A stretch of 64,000 bases of DNA from Chromohalobacter canadensis (GCF_034479555.1 NZ_CP140151.1:2108001-2172000), one strand, 5' to 3'. Shown: positions 28,653 through 38,399, counted from the first letter of the stretch. Notes: generated by a model not told the origin, from the sequence alone. Numbers and translations are program-made.

Positions 28653-29812
28653 GAGGTGACTCCTTGGGCGGATCGCGGTGCGGCGTCATTGGCACTGCCG
28701 GCGAGCTGGGCGCCGAGAACGCGTCGCCGGCTGGCGGTGCTGTCGCGGTCGACATAGCCCTGGCGCAGGTGACGTACGCCCCCCTCGAGCTGGTACGCGG
28801 TGCGGCCATGCAGCAGCCGATAATTGTCCATGATCAGCATGTCGCCTGGACCGAGCTTGAGATGCACGGTCAGCGCCTCGTCGGTGATCAAGCGATAGAA
28901 GCGTTGACGCGCGGCGTAGTAACGCTCAAGCAGCGCCGCGTCGTGGGCCGCGATGCGTTCGGTGCGGTTGGAGTAGCGCACGCGCGCCAGTCGCCCTTGG
29001 CTATCGAGTTCGATCAGCGGACCTTCGCTTTCCAGGTCGGTGGTGGCGTCGGTATAGCGAAACTGCGTCGAGAGACGCGCCAGGCAGTCGAAATCTTCGG
29101 GCGCTTCGGCCTTGAGACGCTGCGCCGCCATGAAGCCGTCGGTGAGCGTGCTGTCGCCCCCGGCGGCGGCGTTGCTCAGACAATGCAGCCAGATGTAGCC
29201 GGGAATCGGATCACGATAGGGATTGTCGGTGTGCGGCTCGAGCCCGCGTTGCGTCATGGTCAGATCGTATGCGTTGGCCACCGATTTGACGTCGGCGATG
29301 CCACCCCAGTTGGTGCGGCGTAGCGGGCCGATGCGGTCGATCAACGGCTGCATGCCGTCCTCCTCGCAGGGTACGCCGCTGACCTTGACGAAGCCGTAGC
29401 GGTGCAAGTCTTCGAGCATCGCCAGTAGGGCGCCGTCGTCCTCGAGCGCCGCGTCGAAGGTGGCTTGGGGCAGCGTCTCGAGCTCGGCGTCCCATAAGCT
29501 GAGTCCGGGCGCGACGCCCGCACTGTCGGGCGCTGCGGCGGCGAGCAACTCATCTAGCGCGTAGGCGGTAACGTGACCATCGCTGAAGCACACGTGCAGG
29601 GTCTGCGCGTCGAAACTCGCCGATTCGACGTGCAATGTCAGCGACAGTTGGGAGGCTTCGATCAAGCGCTGCCCGGTGCGGGTATCGAGCGTGGTCGCGT
29701 CCGGCGCTCGCTCACGCAACCAGAGGGCGGCGAATTCATGCCGCTGGCCGGCGGCGTGCAGAATGAGACGGCGCCCTTCGTCCTGGAGTTCGACGTCGGC
29801 GGAAATGGACAT
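28649..29812 (-). CDS. tmpA: TauD/gamma-butyrobetaine-type 2-oxoglutarate dioxygenase (TmpA-like)
   Basis: The 387-residue protein has an N-terminal DUF971-like domain (about 1-90) and a TauD/TfdA domain with the iron triad HTD in GLEPHTDNPYRDP (about 208), the distal His in YRLLHGRTAY and an Arg in RHLRQGYVDRD. In TmpA this enzyme hydroxylates 2-(trimethylamino)ethylphosphonate for TmpB. The N-terminal domain reads LWLRERAPDATTLD, lacking the zinc cysteines of butyrobetaine hydroxylase. It overlaps the HD gene by four bases. True gamma-butyrobetaine or another betaine is the alternative substrate. The start at 29812 has GGAGAG upstream. Confidence 0.6.
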   Translation of the reverse strand: MSISADVELQDEGRRLILHAAGQRHEFAALWLRERAPDATTLDTRTGQRLIEASQLSLTLHVESASFDAQTLHVCFSDGHVTAYALDELLAAAAPDSAGVAPGLSLWDAELETLPQATFDAALEDDGALLAMLEDLHRYGFVKVSGVPCEEDGMQPLIDRIGPLRRTNWGGIADVKSVANAYDLTMTQRGLEPHTDNPYRDPIPGYIWLHCLSNAAAGGDSTLTDGFMAAQRLKAEAPEDFDCLARLSTQFRYTDATTDLESEGPLIELDSQGRLARVRYSNRTERIAAHDAALLERYYAARQRFYRLITDEALTVHLKLGPGDMLIMDNYRLLHGRTAYQLEGGVRHLRQGYVDRDSTASRRRVLGAQLAGSANDAAPRSAQGVTS

Positions 29813-29940
29813 GAACGATGCTCTCCACTGCTGGCATGGGGTCGACTGCCCCGGCGTATGTGCCAAGGCGTTTCCCTACCCTAGGCGGATTGATCGAACG
29901 GGATTTGCACTAATTCGCCATTTAATAGACGATTTTAGCC

Positions 29941-30954
29941 ATGAGTGAGCATACCCAAACCGATTGGCCCTATCCCCGTCCCGAGCAACCCCCGGTTCCC
30001 AAGCCCGGCGACGCGGCGCATACCGTGAACGTCTGGCTGGTGCCCAACTTCTCGATGTTGACGCTTTTTTGCCTGCTCGAGCCGTTACGCGTGGCCAACC
30101 GCTTTGGTCGCGAGCTGTTCGCTTGGCGGTTGCTCTCGGCGGATGGCGAAGCGGTCGTGGCTAGCAACGGTGTGCGCATCGAAGTCGAGGGTGCTCTGGC
30201 AGAGCACGCCCTCGGCGATTTGCTGATGGTGATTTCCTCGTACGAGGCAGAAGTCAGCGTGACCGGCGCCGAGCGTGCGGTGCTGCGCCACGTCGCGGCA
30301 CATGGCGGGCGTGTCGGTGGGCTCGATACCGGGCCGTTCATCCTCGCCCGGGCAGGATTGCTCGACCAGCATCGCGTGGCGCTGCATTGGGAGAGCGTGC
30401 CGGCCTTCCGTGCGGAGTTTCCGCATATCCGCGTCAGCGAAGCGCGCTTCGAATTCGCCGGGCAGCGCTTGACCGGCTCCGGCGGCGCGGCGGGCATCGA
30501 CATGATGCTGCAATGGATCGAACACGATTACGGACCGGCGCTGGCCAATGCCGTCGGACGTCAGCTCGTGCACCAGCGCGTTTCCGAGGAGGAGGCCTGG
30601 AAAGCCGGCGCGGCGCGTACCCTGGAAGATTTGCCGCGCAGCGTGGTGCGCGCGCTGGCGGTGATGGAAACCCACCTCGATCAGGTCTTGTCGATTCCCG
30701 AGATATGTCGCCTGATCGGCCAGTCCCAGCGCCAGTTGACGCGCCTGTTCATGGCACATTTCGGTGAGACGCCCAAGCAGTGCTATTTAGGCATGCGTCT
30801 CGACTATGCGCGGCGCTTGCTCGCCGATAGTCGCTGCCGGGTGACCGAGGCCGCCTTGACCAGCGGCTTCATGCATTTGGCACACTTCTCGCGCGTCTAC
30901 CAGGCACGTTTCGGTGAGCGGCCCAGCGCGACGGCCGAGCGAGGCACCGTGTGA
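29941..30954 (+). CDS. GlxA-family transcriptional regulator (AraC HTH with DJ-1/PfpI domain)
   Basis: The 337-residue protein has an N-terminal glutamine-amidotransferase-like domain (about 25-195: NVWLVPNFSMLTLFCLLEPL, GGLDTGPFILARAGLLD) and two AraC helix-turn-helix motifs (about 230-330: IPEICRLIGQSQRQLTRLF, FMHLAHFSRVYQARFGERPS). GbdR and CdhR, which control betaine and carnitine use, and Pseudomonas ArgR belong to this group. It is divergent from the tmpA-like gene, so it probably controls the cluster 21086-29812 in response to a quaternary amine or arginine. Confidence 0.83.
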   Translation: MSEHTQTDWPYPRPEQPPVPKPGDAAHTVNVWLVPNFSMLTLFCLLEPLRVANRFGRELFAWRLLSADGEAVVASNGVRIEVEGALAEHALGDLLMVISSYEAEVSVTGAERAVLRHVAAHGGRVGGLDTGPFILARAGLLDQHRVALHWESVPAFRAEFPHIRVSEARFEFAGQRLTGSGGAAGIDMMLQWIEHDYGPALANAVGRQLVHQRVSEEEAWKAGAARTLEDLPRSVVRALAVMETHLDQVLSIPEICRLIGQSQRQLTRLFMAHFGETPKQCYLGMRLDYARRLLADSRCRVTEAALTSGFMHLAHFSRVYQARFGERPSATAERGTV

Positions 30955-30972
30955 CGCGTCGGCGGTCGCGTT

Positions 30973-30998
30973 AGACTCGAGTCTTCGCGCCGCGGCGC
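30973..30998. other. Two adjacent perfect 12-base palindromes
   Basis: AGACTCGAGTCT (30973-30984) and GCGCCGCGGCGC (30987-30998) lie between the regulator and the FAH gene; the second is followed by TTTATCGTTTTT and may act as a weak terminator for the regulator. The first could be an operator. Confidence 0.4.
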
Positions 30999-31021
30999 TT
31001 TATCGTTTTTGAGGAGTCTGC

Positions 31022-31693
31022 ATGTCCGCCCAACCCTTCGTGACCCGCCTGGCCGATGGCGGCGTTTTCCCCCATATGCTGGGCAAGATCGTCTGCGTGG
31101 GGCGCAACTACGCTGAGCATGCCCGCGAACTCGACAATCCGGTGCCCAGCGCGCCGCTGTTGTTTATCAAGCCTGCCACCAGCGCGGTGCCCATGGCACG
31201 TGACATCTCCGAGCAATTCACGCGTGGCGAGGTGCATTTCGAGACGGAATTGGCGCTATTGATCGGCAAGCGTCTGTGCGGGGCGAGTGCAGAGGTCGCG
31301 CAGCAAGCGGTCGCGGGCCTCGGGCTGGCGCTGGATTTGACGCTGCGCGACGTGCAGTCGCAATTGAAGGAAAAAGGCCACCCCTGGGAAGTCGCCAAGG
31401 CTTTCGACGGTGCCTGCCCGCTGTCGCCGTTCGTGGCGTTGGATGAGGTGCCCGACTGGGCGGCGTTGCGCTTCACGCTGGAGATCGACGGCGAGCGCCG
31501 CCAGACCGGCGAGACGCGCGACATGCTGTTCGCCATCCCCGAGCTGCTGGCCGAGATGTCGCGGCACTTCACGCTGCAGCCCGGCGATGTGGTGCTCACC
31601 GGCACGCCCGCGGGGGTCGGGCCCTTACCCCGCAATGCTCAGCTGTCGCTGTGGGGCTCGTTCGGGCTGGAGGCGTCCACGCAGACGCGGTGA
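31022..31693 (+). CDS. Fumarylacetoacetate hydrolase (FAH) family protein, YcgM-like
   Basis: The 223-residue protein is a compact FAH domain: KIVCVGRNYAEHARELDNP, the metal ligands in EVHFETELALLIG and the third in LGLALDLTLRDVQ, and LTGTPAGVGPL near the end. Small FAH proteins act as acylpyruvases or oxaloacetate decarboxylase/tautomerases; the substrate here is not evident. A TGAGGAG ribosome binding site precedes the ATG. It is convergent with speA. Confidence 0.83.
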   Translation: MSAQPFVTRLADGGVFPHMLGKIVCVGRNYAEHARELDNPVPSAPLLFIKPATSAVPMARDISEQFTRGEVHFETELALLIGKRLCGASAEVAQQAVAGLGLALDLTLRDVQSQLKEKGHPWEVAKAFDGACPLSPFVALDEVPDWAALRFTLEIDGERRQTGETRDMLFAIPELLAEMSRHFTLQPGDVVLTGTPAGVGPLPRNAQLSLWGSFGLEASTQTR

Positions 31694-31712
31694 TCTGCGG
31701 GCGGCGTCACGC

Positions 31713-33614
31713 TCACTCCAGATAGGTGTAGCCTTCCAGGCCGGCGGCGAGATCGCGCATGAAGTCGTCGCGCTGGGCATCGCTCAGCGCGCTGTTTTTG
31801 AGCTGGCGCGATAGACGCTGGCTGAGTTCGTCGGCATCGAAGTTCACGTAACGCAGCACGTCGGCGACGGTATCGCCCTGCTGGTGATTGCTGAGCTGCC
31901 ATTGGCCGTTAGCGTCCAGCGTGGCGTCCACGGCGTCGGTGTCGCCGAACAAGTTGTGCAGGTCGCCGAGGATCTCCTGATAGGCGCCCACCAGAAACAG
32001 CCCCAGCAGCTTGTCCTCGCCATCCTGCCATTCGGGCAGCGGTAGCGTCGCTTCCAGACCCTGGCCGTCGACGTAGCAGTCGATGCGCCCGTCGCTGTCA
32101 CAGGTGATGTCCTGGATCACGCCGCGCCGTGTGGGCGGTCGGTCCAGGCCAGTGAGCGGCAGCACCGGGAAGACCTGGTTGATGCCCCAGACGTCGGGCA
32201 CCGACTGGAACAGCGAGAAGTTGACGAACAACTTGTCGGCGAGCTTCTCGGCGAGCTCATCGGCGATTTCGCGATGGGCGCGGTTGCGCGGATCGAGCTG
32301 TGCGCTCAGGCGTCGGCAGGCGGCGAAGTAGACCGTCTCGCCCTCGGCGCGCGCGTCGAGGCTCGCCAGGCCCAGCACGAAGCGATCCTGCAGTTCGCCA
32401 ATGGCCTGCGCCAGGTCATGGTAGGCCTCGGCGAGGCCGCGCGGTTCCTGCGTGGTGTCCAGCTTGGCGTGTACGCGCCACAACTCGTCGAGCTCGGCAT
32501 CGCCGCCGAGGCGTTGCGTGGGCGCTTCCTCGCTCAAGCGTTCCTCGCCGATGACGTTGGTAATCAGCACCGCGTGATGTGCGGTCAGGGCGCGCCCCGA
32601 TTCGGAAATCAGATGCGGATGCGGTAAGCCTTCAGCGTCGCAGACCTGACGGAAGGCCCACACCACGTTGCTGGCATATTCATGCATCGAATAGTTGATC
32701 GAGCAGAAACTCCGCGAACGGGTGCCTTCGTAGTCGATGCCCAGGCCACCGCCGACGTCGACGGTATCCACCGGGGCGCCCAGGGCGCGCAGGCTTTGAT
32801 AGACGCGGGCGCATTCACGCAGGCCGCGCTGGATGTCGCGGATGTTGGCGATCTGTGAGCCGAGATGGAAATGCACCAGTTGCAGGCTGGCCAGGGCATC
32901 GGCGCTGCGCAGGCGCTCGACCACGTCGAGGATCTGGCTGGCGGTGAGCCCGAACTTGGACTTCTCGCCGCCTGAGTTCTGCCACTTGCCCTTGCCCACC
33001 GAGGCTAGTCGTGCGCGTAGGCCGATGCGCGGCGCGACCTGCAGGCGCGCAGCTTCCTCGAGGATCAGCGTGAGTTCGGAATGTTTCTCGACCACCAGGT
33101 AGACGCGATGGCCGAGCTTCTCGCCCATCAGCGCCAGACGCACGTACTCGCGGTCCTTGTAGCCATTGCAGACGATCAGCGAGGGCCCATCCCCCGAGAG
33201 CGCCAGCACCGCGAGAAGCTCCGGCTTGCTGCCTGCCTCCAAACCTACCCGTCCATGGCCGCGTGCCTGGGTGGCGAGCATTTCTTCCACCACGCGACGC
33301 TGCTGATTGACCTTGATGGGATACACGGCGGTGTAGCCGCCGGTGTAGGTTTCATCCTGCATGGCGGTATCGAAGGCGGCGCAAAGTTGCTCGACGCGAT
33401 CATGGAGGATGTCGGTGAAACGCACCAGCACCGGCAGACGCAAACCCGCGCGGCGCAACTCGTCGACCAGGGCACTGAGCGGCAGGGCAGGGCCGTCGGC
33501 GTTGCCGCCCAGCGGGCACACGACGGCATGGCCGGCGTCGTCGACGTCGAAGTAGCCGCTACCCCACTGATCGATGTTGTAGGTGCGGCGGGCCTGATCG
33601 GCGGGCGAGGTCAT
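31713..33614 (-). CDS. speA: Biosynthetic arginine decarboxylase
   Basis: SpeA converts arginine to agmatine for putrescine synthesis. The 633-residue protein has the alanine-racemase-fold PLP lysine in AVYPIKVNQQRRVVEE (about residue 100), the GGGLGIDYEGT phosphate-binding loop and the family sequence SINYSMHEYASNVVW. The ATG at 33612-33614 follows AGGAGTGCGCC; an upstream in-frame start exists at 33665 but lacks a ribosome binding site. It stands alone, convergent with the FAH gene. With the aruH- and aruI-like genes it gives the region two ways of using arginine. Confidence 0.94.
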   Translation of the reverse strand: MTSPADQARRTYNIDQWGSGYFDVDDAGHAVVCPLGGNADGPALPLSALVDELRRAGLRLPVLVRFTDILHDRVEQLCAAFDTAMQDETYTGGYTAVYPIKVNQQRRVVEEMLATQARGHGRVGLEAGSKPELLAVLALSGDGPSLIVCNGYKDREYVRLALMGEKLGHRVYLVVEKHSELTLILEEAARLQVAPRIGLRARLASVGKGKWQNSGGEKSKFGLTASQILDVVERLRSADALASLQLVHFHLGSQIANIRDIQRGLRECARVYQSLRALGAPVDTVDVGGGLGIDYEGTRSRSFCSINYSMHEYASNVVWAFRQVCDAEGLPHPHLISESGRALTAHHAVLITNVIGEERLSEEAPTQRLGGDAELDELWRVHAKLDTTQEPRGLAEAYHDLAQAIGELQDRFVLGLASLDARAEGETVYFAACRRLSAQLDPRNRAHREIADELAEKLADKLFVNFSLFQSVPDVWGINQVFPVLPLTGLDRPPTRRGVIQDITCDSDGRIDCYVDGQGLEATLPLPEWQDGEDKLLGLFLVGAYQEILGDLHNLFGDTDAVDATLDANGQWQLSNHQQGDTVADVLRYVNFDADELSQRLSRQLKNSALSDAQRDDFMRDLAAGLEGYTYLE

Positions 33615-33628
33615 GGCGCACTCCTGGA

Positions 33629-33645
33629 CGGGCCGGTGCGGCCCG
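33629..33645. repeat. Hairpin in the speA 5' region, near-copy of the one at 23411
   Basis: CGGGCC-GGTGC-GGCCCG differs from the element at 23411-23427 by one loop base. It lies 15 bases upstream of the speA start. Possibly a small REP-like repeat. Confidence 0.4.
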
Positions 33646-33707
33646 GTGAACGAACGGGCTGGCATTATGCCGCTCGCGTGCGGGGCTGCAAAGAGGCGCC
33701 GGGGCGT

Positions 33708-34013
33708 TTAGCGCAGAAGAAACAGCACTCCGAGAGTGGCGGCACTGGCCATGCCGAGATGCGTTAGCGCCTCGCCGAAGGCGGCATCCAGGCGCTCGGA
33801 AAGCGGGCCGGTGCGCTGCAGGGCATCACCCAGTAGCGCGCTGCCCAGGCCGAAGGTGAGCATCAGGGCGGGCACCGTGCCTTGGGATTGCCAGGCCAGG
33901 GCTGTGAGTGCCAGGGCCAGCGATGCGCAGCCGTAACGCAGGTAGCGATGCTGGGTGGCAGAGACGATGCGAAAGGGCCGTACGGTCGTGACGACGTGCG
34001 TGAAGGTGGGCAT
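33708..34013 (-). CDS. Small membrane protein of unknown function
   Basis: The 101-residue protein has a basic N-terminus (HVVTTVRPFRIVSATQHRYLR) and about three hydrophobic segments (residues 28-41, 48-62 and 83-100). GGGAGCACCTC precedes the ATG as ribosome binding site. No family recognised. It lies between the kinase gene and speA on the same strand; a hairpin GGCGGAGC-GTCGT-GCTCCGCC (34031-34051) sits in the gap upstream. Confidence 0.6.
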   Translation of the reverse strand: MPTFTHVVTTVRPFRIVSATQHRYLRYGCASLALALTALAWQSQGTVPALMLTFGLGSALLGDALQRTGPLSERLDAAFGEALTHLGMASAATLGVLFLLR

Positions 34014-34094
34014 GAGGTGCTCCCGTCCAGGGCGGAGCGTCGTGCTCCGCCATCAATGACGCTTCCAGCCTATGCCGCGTTTCTTAAAAAAAGC

Positions 34095-35072
34095 TTACAG
34101 CGTGTGTGACGGGCTTGGGCTGGCGGAAGGCAGGGGCGGGGCGCCGTGCTCGAGGCGCTTTAAGAGCATATGGCGGTACTGGCTGGGGTCCTTGGGCGTG
34201 AGGTCGTGCGCGGGCGGGTCGACATAGACGACCAGCAGTCGCGAGAGCCAGTAGCGCAATGCCGTCATGCGCAGCATCACCGGCCACAGCGACTGTTCGG
34301 TTTCGGTCAGCGGACGGCGCGCTTGGTAAGCGCCGAGGAGCGCCGTGTAGCGAGCATCGTCGAAGTTGCCGTCGGCGGTGCTGGTCCAGTCGTTGACGAC
34401 GATGGCCAGGTCGAAGAGCAGATCGCCGGTGCAGCCGTTGTAGAAGTCGATGATGCCGCCCAGCCGGTCGCCGTCGAAGAGGGTGTTGTCGCGAAACAGG
34501 TCGCCATGAATCGCCCCTTGGGGCAGGTGCGAGGCATCGCCGAAAATGCCCTGATAGGCGTCGATCTCGTCGCCCATCAAGCGCTGATCGGCCTCGGATA
34601 GGTAGCTCATGACCTTGTGTTGCGCGCTGGCCAGCCAGTGCAGGTCGCGGGGGTTGGGGCGCTGGCCCTCGAAGCGCTGCGAGACCTTGTGCATGCGTCC
34701 CAGGGCATCGCCGAGTTCGCGGCACTGGGCGAGCGTCGGTGATTCGGGATGACGCCCTGGAAGGCGCGGGAACAGCAGCGCCGGACGCTCGGCGAGCTCT
34801 TGCAGGGCGACGCCATCACGATCGTGAACGGGCCCTGCGACAGGCAACCGGTGTTCGTCGAGATAGTCGAGCAACGCCACGAAGAAGGGCAGCTCGTCGC
34901 TTTCACCCTGCTCGAACAGGGTGAGCACGAAGCGCCCTTGGTCGGTGGTGACGAAGAAGGTGGAGTTCTCCGTACCGCTGGGCACGCCTTCCAGCGTGGT
35001 CAACGTGCCGATAGCGAAACGCTCGAGAAAGCGTTCGACCTGGGTCTCGGTCAAAGGAGTGAATACGGCCAT
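34095..35072 (-). CDS. thrB: Homoserine kinase, APH-fold (ThrB type II)
   Basis: The 325-residue protein has an aminoglycoside-phosphotransferase-like fold: TLEGVPSGTENSTFFV in the N-lobe, the catalytic loop GAIHGDLFRDNTLFDG (about 190-205) and the metal-binding IIDFYNGCTGDLLFDLA. This matches the homoserine kinase of Pseudomonas-type threonine synthesis, which phosphorylates homoserine and is unrelated to the GHMP kinase of E. coli. It stands alone, close to polA, as in several pseudomonads. Start ATG preceded by GCGAGAG. Confidence 0.86.
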   Translation of the reverse strand: MAVFTPLTETQVERFLERFAIGTLTTLEGVPSGTENSTFFVTTDQGRFVLTLFEQGESDELPFFVALLDYLDEHRLPVAGPVHDRDGVALQELAERPALLFPRLPGRHPESPTLAQCRELGDALGRMHKVSQRFEGQRPNPRDLHWLASAQHKVMSYLSEADQRLMGDEIDAYQGIFGDASHLPQGAIHGDLFRDNTLFDGDRLGGIIDFYNGCTGDLLFDLAIVVNDWTSTADGNFDDARYTALLGAYQARRPLTETEQSLWPVMLRMTALRYWLSRLLVVYVDPPAHDLTPKDPSQYRHMLLKRLEHGAPPLPSASPSPSHTL

Positions 35073-35168
35073 GTGTCTCTCGCCCGGGTTGCCAAGCGCG
35101 CATTGTAGCGGCTTGTCGCGGGCAGTCCTACCGCCATGCGTGAGGTCGATGATGTGCGGCAGGCAACA

Positions 35169-35447
35169 TCATTCGCCGCCGGAGACCCAGTCGGGCAGCT
35201 CGACGCGTGTGGCATCGCGGCGTTCGAAGTTGCCGTCGCCGTCGTCGTCGTAGAGGAAGTAGCTGGCGCCTTGCCGGGGCACGACCTCGATGGCATAGAG
35301 CTCGCCGTTGACGCGGTATTCCTTGAGTGTGCGGTTGTCGTCCTGGCGCACGGTGATATCCGGGGACGGCTGAGCGACGGCAAGCGACGCGCTGGCGCCG
35401 ATAATGAGGCCGAGCCCCAGGCAGAGAACAATAGGTAGACGCTGCAT
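35169..35447 (-). CDS. DUF2782 domain periplasmic protein
   Basis: From the ATG at 35445-35447 (GAGGAG upstream) this is a 92-residue secreted protein with signal peptide RLPIVLCLGLGLIIGASASL ending AVAQ-PSP. The mature part (DITVRQDDNRTLKEYRVNG, YFLYDDDGDGNFERRD) matches the DUF2782 family commonly encoded beside polA and thrB. Function unknown. It is divergent from polA. Confidence 0.8.
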   Translation of the reverse strand: MQRLPIVLCLGLGLIIGASASLAVAQPSPDITVRQDDNRTLKEYRVNGELYAIEVVPRQGASYFLYDDDGDGNFERRDATRVELPDWVSGGE

Positions 35448-35627
35448 GACGATCTCCTCGGCTGGCGGGGCAAACACGGGGGTATTGCGCCTTGAGCCCA
35501 TGAGGTAATGAAAGGCCATTATCCCACATCATGCGGGTTCGGCGCATGCGAAGCGGGTTTCGCCTGACGCTGCGCAATGCCTTGCGTATCATGGCAGCAT
35601 CGCGAATTTCCAATGGATGCTGATGCC

Positions 35628-38399
35628 ATGGCCAACACGCCCCCCATCGTTCTCGTCGACGGCTCGTCGTACTTGTATCGGGCTTTTCACGCCTTGCCGC
35701 CGCTGACCACGTCCAAAGGCAATCCCACCGGCGCGGTGAAGGGCGTGCTCAACATGCTCAAGAGCCTGCTCAAGCAGTATCCACAAAGCCCCATGGCGGT
35801 GGTCTTCGACGCCAAGGGCAAGACCTTCCGCGACGAGATCTATGCCGAGTACAAGGCGCACCGCCCGCCGATGCCTGACGATCTGAGGCCTCAGGTCGAA
35901 CCGTTGCACGAGTGCATTCGTGCGCTGGGCCTGCCCCTTTTGTGCATCGAGGGCGTCGAGGCCGACGACGTGATCGGCACCTTGGCGCGCCAGGCCACCG
36001 AGGCGGGACGCGACGCGGTGATTTCCACCGGCGACAAGGACATGGCGCAGCTCGTCAATGCCCACATCACGCTGGTCAACACCATGAAGGGCGAGACGCT
36101 CGATACGGGCGGCGTCGAGGATAAGTTCGGGATTCCCCCGTCGCTGATCATCGACTACCTGGCGTTGATGGGCGACAAGGTCGACAACATCCCCGGCGTA
36201 CCGGGTGTCGGCGAGAAGACCGCACTCGGCTTGCTGCAAGGCATGCAAGGCGGACTCGAGACCCTTTACGCCGATCTCGAGCGTATCAAGACCCTGGACT
36301 TTCGCGGCGCCAAGACGCTGGGCAAGAAACTCGACGCCAATCGCGATCAGGCCTTCCTGTCCTATCAACTGGCGACGATCAAGACCGATTGCGAGCTACC
36401 GGTGGGGCTCGACGATCTGGATATCGCGCACCCCGACCGCGAGGCGCTCAAGGCGCTATACACCGAGCTGGAGTTCAAGAACTGGCTGAACGAGCTGCTC
36501 GAGGGGCGTGATGAGGGCGTCGACGATGTCCGCTCGGGCGATGCGGTGGATGCCACGCAGGGCCCTGTGGCGAGCACTACCGAGGCGACTGTGCGGACGG
36601 ATCACGTCATCGTCACCCGCGAGGACTTCGATGCCTGGCTCGCGCGTCTGAGCGAGGCGGATATCTTTTGCTTCGACCTGGAAACCACCAGCCTCAACTA
36701 CATGGAGGCCGATATCGTGGGCATCGGCCTGTCACTGGAGCCCGGCGAAGCGGCCTATATCCCGGTGGCGCACAGCTATATCGATGCGCCCGACCAGCTT
36801 GATCGCGCCACGGTGCTGGATGCGCTCAAGCCGCTGTGGGAAGACGCCGCCAAGGCCAAGATCGGCCAGAACCTCAAGTACGATATTTCCGTGCTGGCGC
36901 GTTATGACATCGAAGTCGCGGGTCGGCTCGAGGACACCATGCTGGCGTCCTATGTGCTCAACGCCACGGCGACGCGCCACGACATGGACTCGCTGGCACT
37001 CAAGTATCTCGGCGAGAAGACCATTTCCTTCGAGGAGATCGCCGGCAAGGGCGCCAAGCAGTTGACCTTCGATCAGGTCGCACTCGAAGAAGCTGCGCCC
37101 TACGCCTGCGAAGATGTCGACATCACCCTGCGTCTGCACCGTGAATTGCGCCCACGCGTGGACGGTGAAGGCCAGCTGGCGGCGGTGCTGGACGAGATCG
37201 AGCTGCCGTTGGTACCGGTGCTCTCGCATATGGAACGCAACGGCGTGGCGCTGGACGCCGAGCGCCTGCATACCCAGAGCCGCGCACTGGATAAACGCTT
37301 GCGCGAACTGGAAACCCGCGCCTATGAGCTGGCCGGCCGTGAGTTCAACCTTGGCTCGCCCAAGCAACTCGGCGAGATTCTCTTCGATGAACTCAAGATT
37401 CCGGTGCTCAAGAAGACGCCCAAGGGCGCGCCCAGCACCGCCGAGGCAGTGCTCGAGGAACTGGCGCTGGATTATCCGTTGCCCAAGGTGATCATCGAGC
37501 ATCGCGGCTTCGCCAAGTTGAAGTCGACCTACACCGATAAGCTGCCGCAACTGGTCAATCCCACCACGCGGCGCCTGCACACTAGCTATCATCAGGCCGT
37601 GACGGCCACCGGGCGTTTGTCCTCGTCCGATCCCAACCTGCAGAACATTCCCATCCGTACCGAAGAAGGCCGCAAGATCCGCCAGGCCTTCGTCGCGCGC
37701 CCCGGCTACCGCATCGTCGCTGCCGACTATTCGCAGATCGAGTTGCGCATCATGGCGCATCTTTCCGGCGACAAGGGGTTGCTCGAGGCCTTCGCCGAGG
37801 GGCGCGACATCCACACCGCCACCGCGGCGGAGGTGTTCGGCGTGGCGCTCGACGCCGTCAGTGGCGAGCAACGGCGCAGCGCCAAGGCTATCAACTTCGG
37901 TCTGATCTACGGCATGAGTGCCTGGGGGCTGGGGCGGCAGTTGCATATCGAGCGCAATCAGGCGCAGACCTACATCGACCGCTACTTCGACCGTTACCCC
38001 GGCGTGGCACGCTTCATGGAGCGTATTCGTGCTCAGGCCGCCGACGATGGTTATGTCGAAACGGTCTTCGGCCGTCGCCTCTATCTGCCTGAGATCAACG
38101 CCCAGAACCGGACCCGGCGTCAGGCCACCGAGCGCACCGCCATCAACGCGCCGATGCAGGGTACCGCCGCCGATGTCATCAAACTGGCGATGATCGACGT
38201 CGACCGCTGGCTACGCGAGGGCGACTTCGACGCCTGGATGGTGATGCAGGTCCACGACGAACTGGTCTTCGAAGTCGCGGAAAGCCAGGTCGACGCCTTC
38301 ACCGATGCCATCCGCCAGCGCATGGAAAGCGCCGCCAAGCTCGACGTACCGCTGACCGTCGAAGCCAACGCTGGCGACAACTGGGACGAAGCGCACTGA
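35628..38399 (+). CDS. polA: DNA polymerase I
   Basis: The 923-residue polymerase has a 5'-3' exonuclease domain (about 1-290: [19 protein letters not shown] start, [28 protein letters not shown]), a 3'-5' exonuclease domain that keeps the catalytic D-x-E ([10 protein letters not shown]), and the polymerase domain with motif [18 protein letters not shown], motif [15 protein letters not shown] and motif [12 protein letters not shown]. All activities look intact. The start at 35628 matches the family; an earlier in-frame ATG at 35613 is possible and neither has a strong ribosome binding site. The 187-base gap after it shows only a weak stem-loop. Confidence 0.96.
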   Translation: MANTPPIVLVDGSSYLYRAFHALPPLTTSKGNPTGAVKGVLNMLKSLLKQYPQSPMAVVFDAKGKTFRDEIYAEYKAHRPPMPDDLRPQVEPLHECIRALGLPLLCIEGVEADDVIGTLARQATEAGRDAVISTGDKDMAQLVNAHITLVNTMKGETLDTGGVEDKFGIPPSLIIDYLALMGDKVDNIPGVPGVGEKTALGLLQGMQGGLETLYADLERIKTLDFRGAKTLGKKLDANRDQAFLSYQLATIKTDCELPVGLDDLDIAHPDREALKALYTELEFKNWLNELLEGRDEGVDDVRSGDAVDATQGPVASTTEATVRTDHVIVTREDFDAWLARLSEADIFCFDLETTSLNYMEADIVGIGLSLEPGEAAYIPVAHSYIDAPDQLDRATVLDALKPLWEDAAKAKIGQNLKYDISVLARYDIEVAGRLEDTMLASYVLNATATRHDMDSLALKYLGEKTISFEEIAGKGAKQLTFDQVALEEAAPYACEDVDITLRLHRELRPRVDGEGQLAAVLDEIELPLVPVLSHMERNGVALDAERLHTQSRALDKRLRELETRAYELAGREFNLGSPKQLGEILFDELKIPVLKKTPKGAPSTAEAVLEELALDYPLPKVIIEHRGFAKLKSTYTDKLPQLVNPTTRRLHTSYHQAVTATGRLSSSDPNLQNIPIRTEEGRKIRQAFVARPGYRIVAADYSQIELRIMAHLSGDKGLLEAFAEGRDIHTATAAEVFGVALDAVSGEQRRSAKAINFGLIYGMSAWGLGRQLHIERNQAQTYIDRYFDRYPGVARFMERIRAQAADDGYVETVFGRRLYLPEINAQNRTRRQATERTAINAPMQGTAADVIKLAMIDVDRWLREGDFDAWMVMQVHDELVFEVAESQVDAFTDAIRQRMESAAKLDVPLTVEANAGDNWDEAH

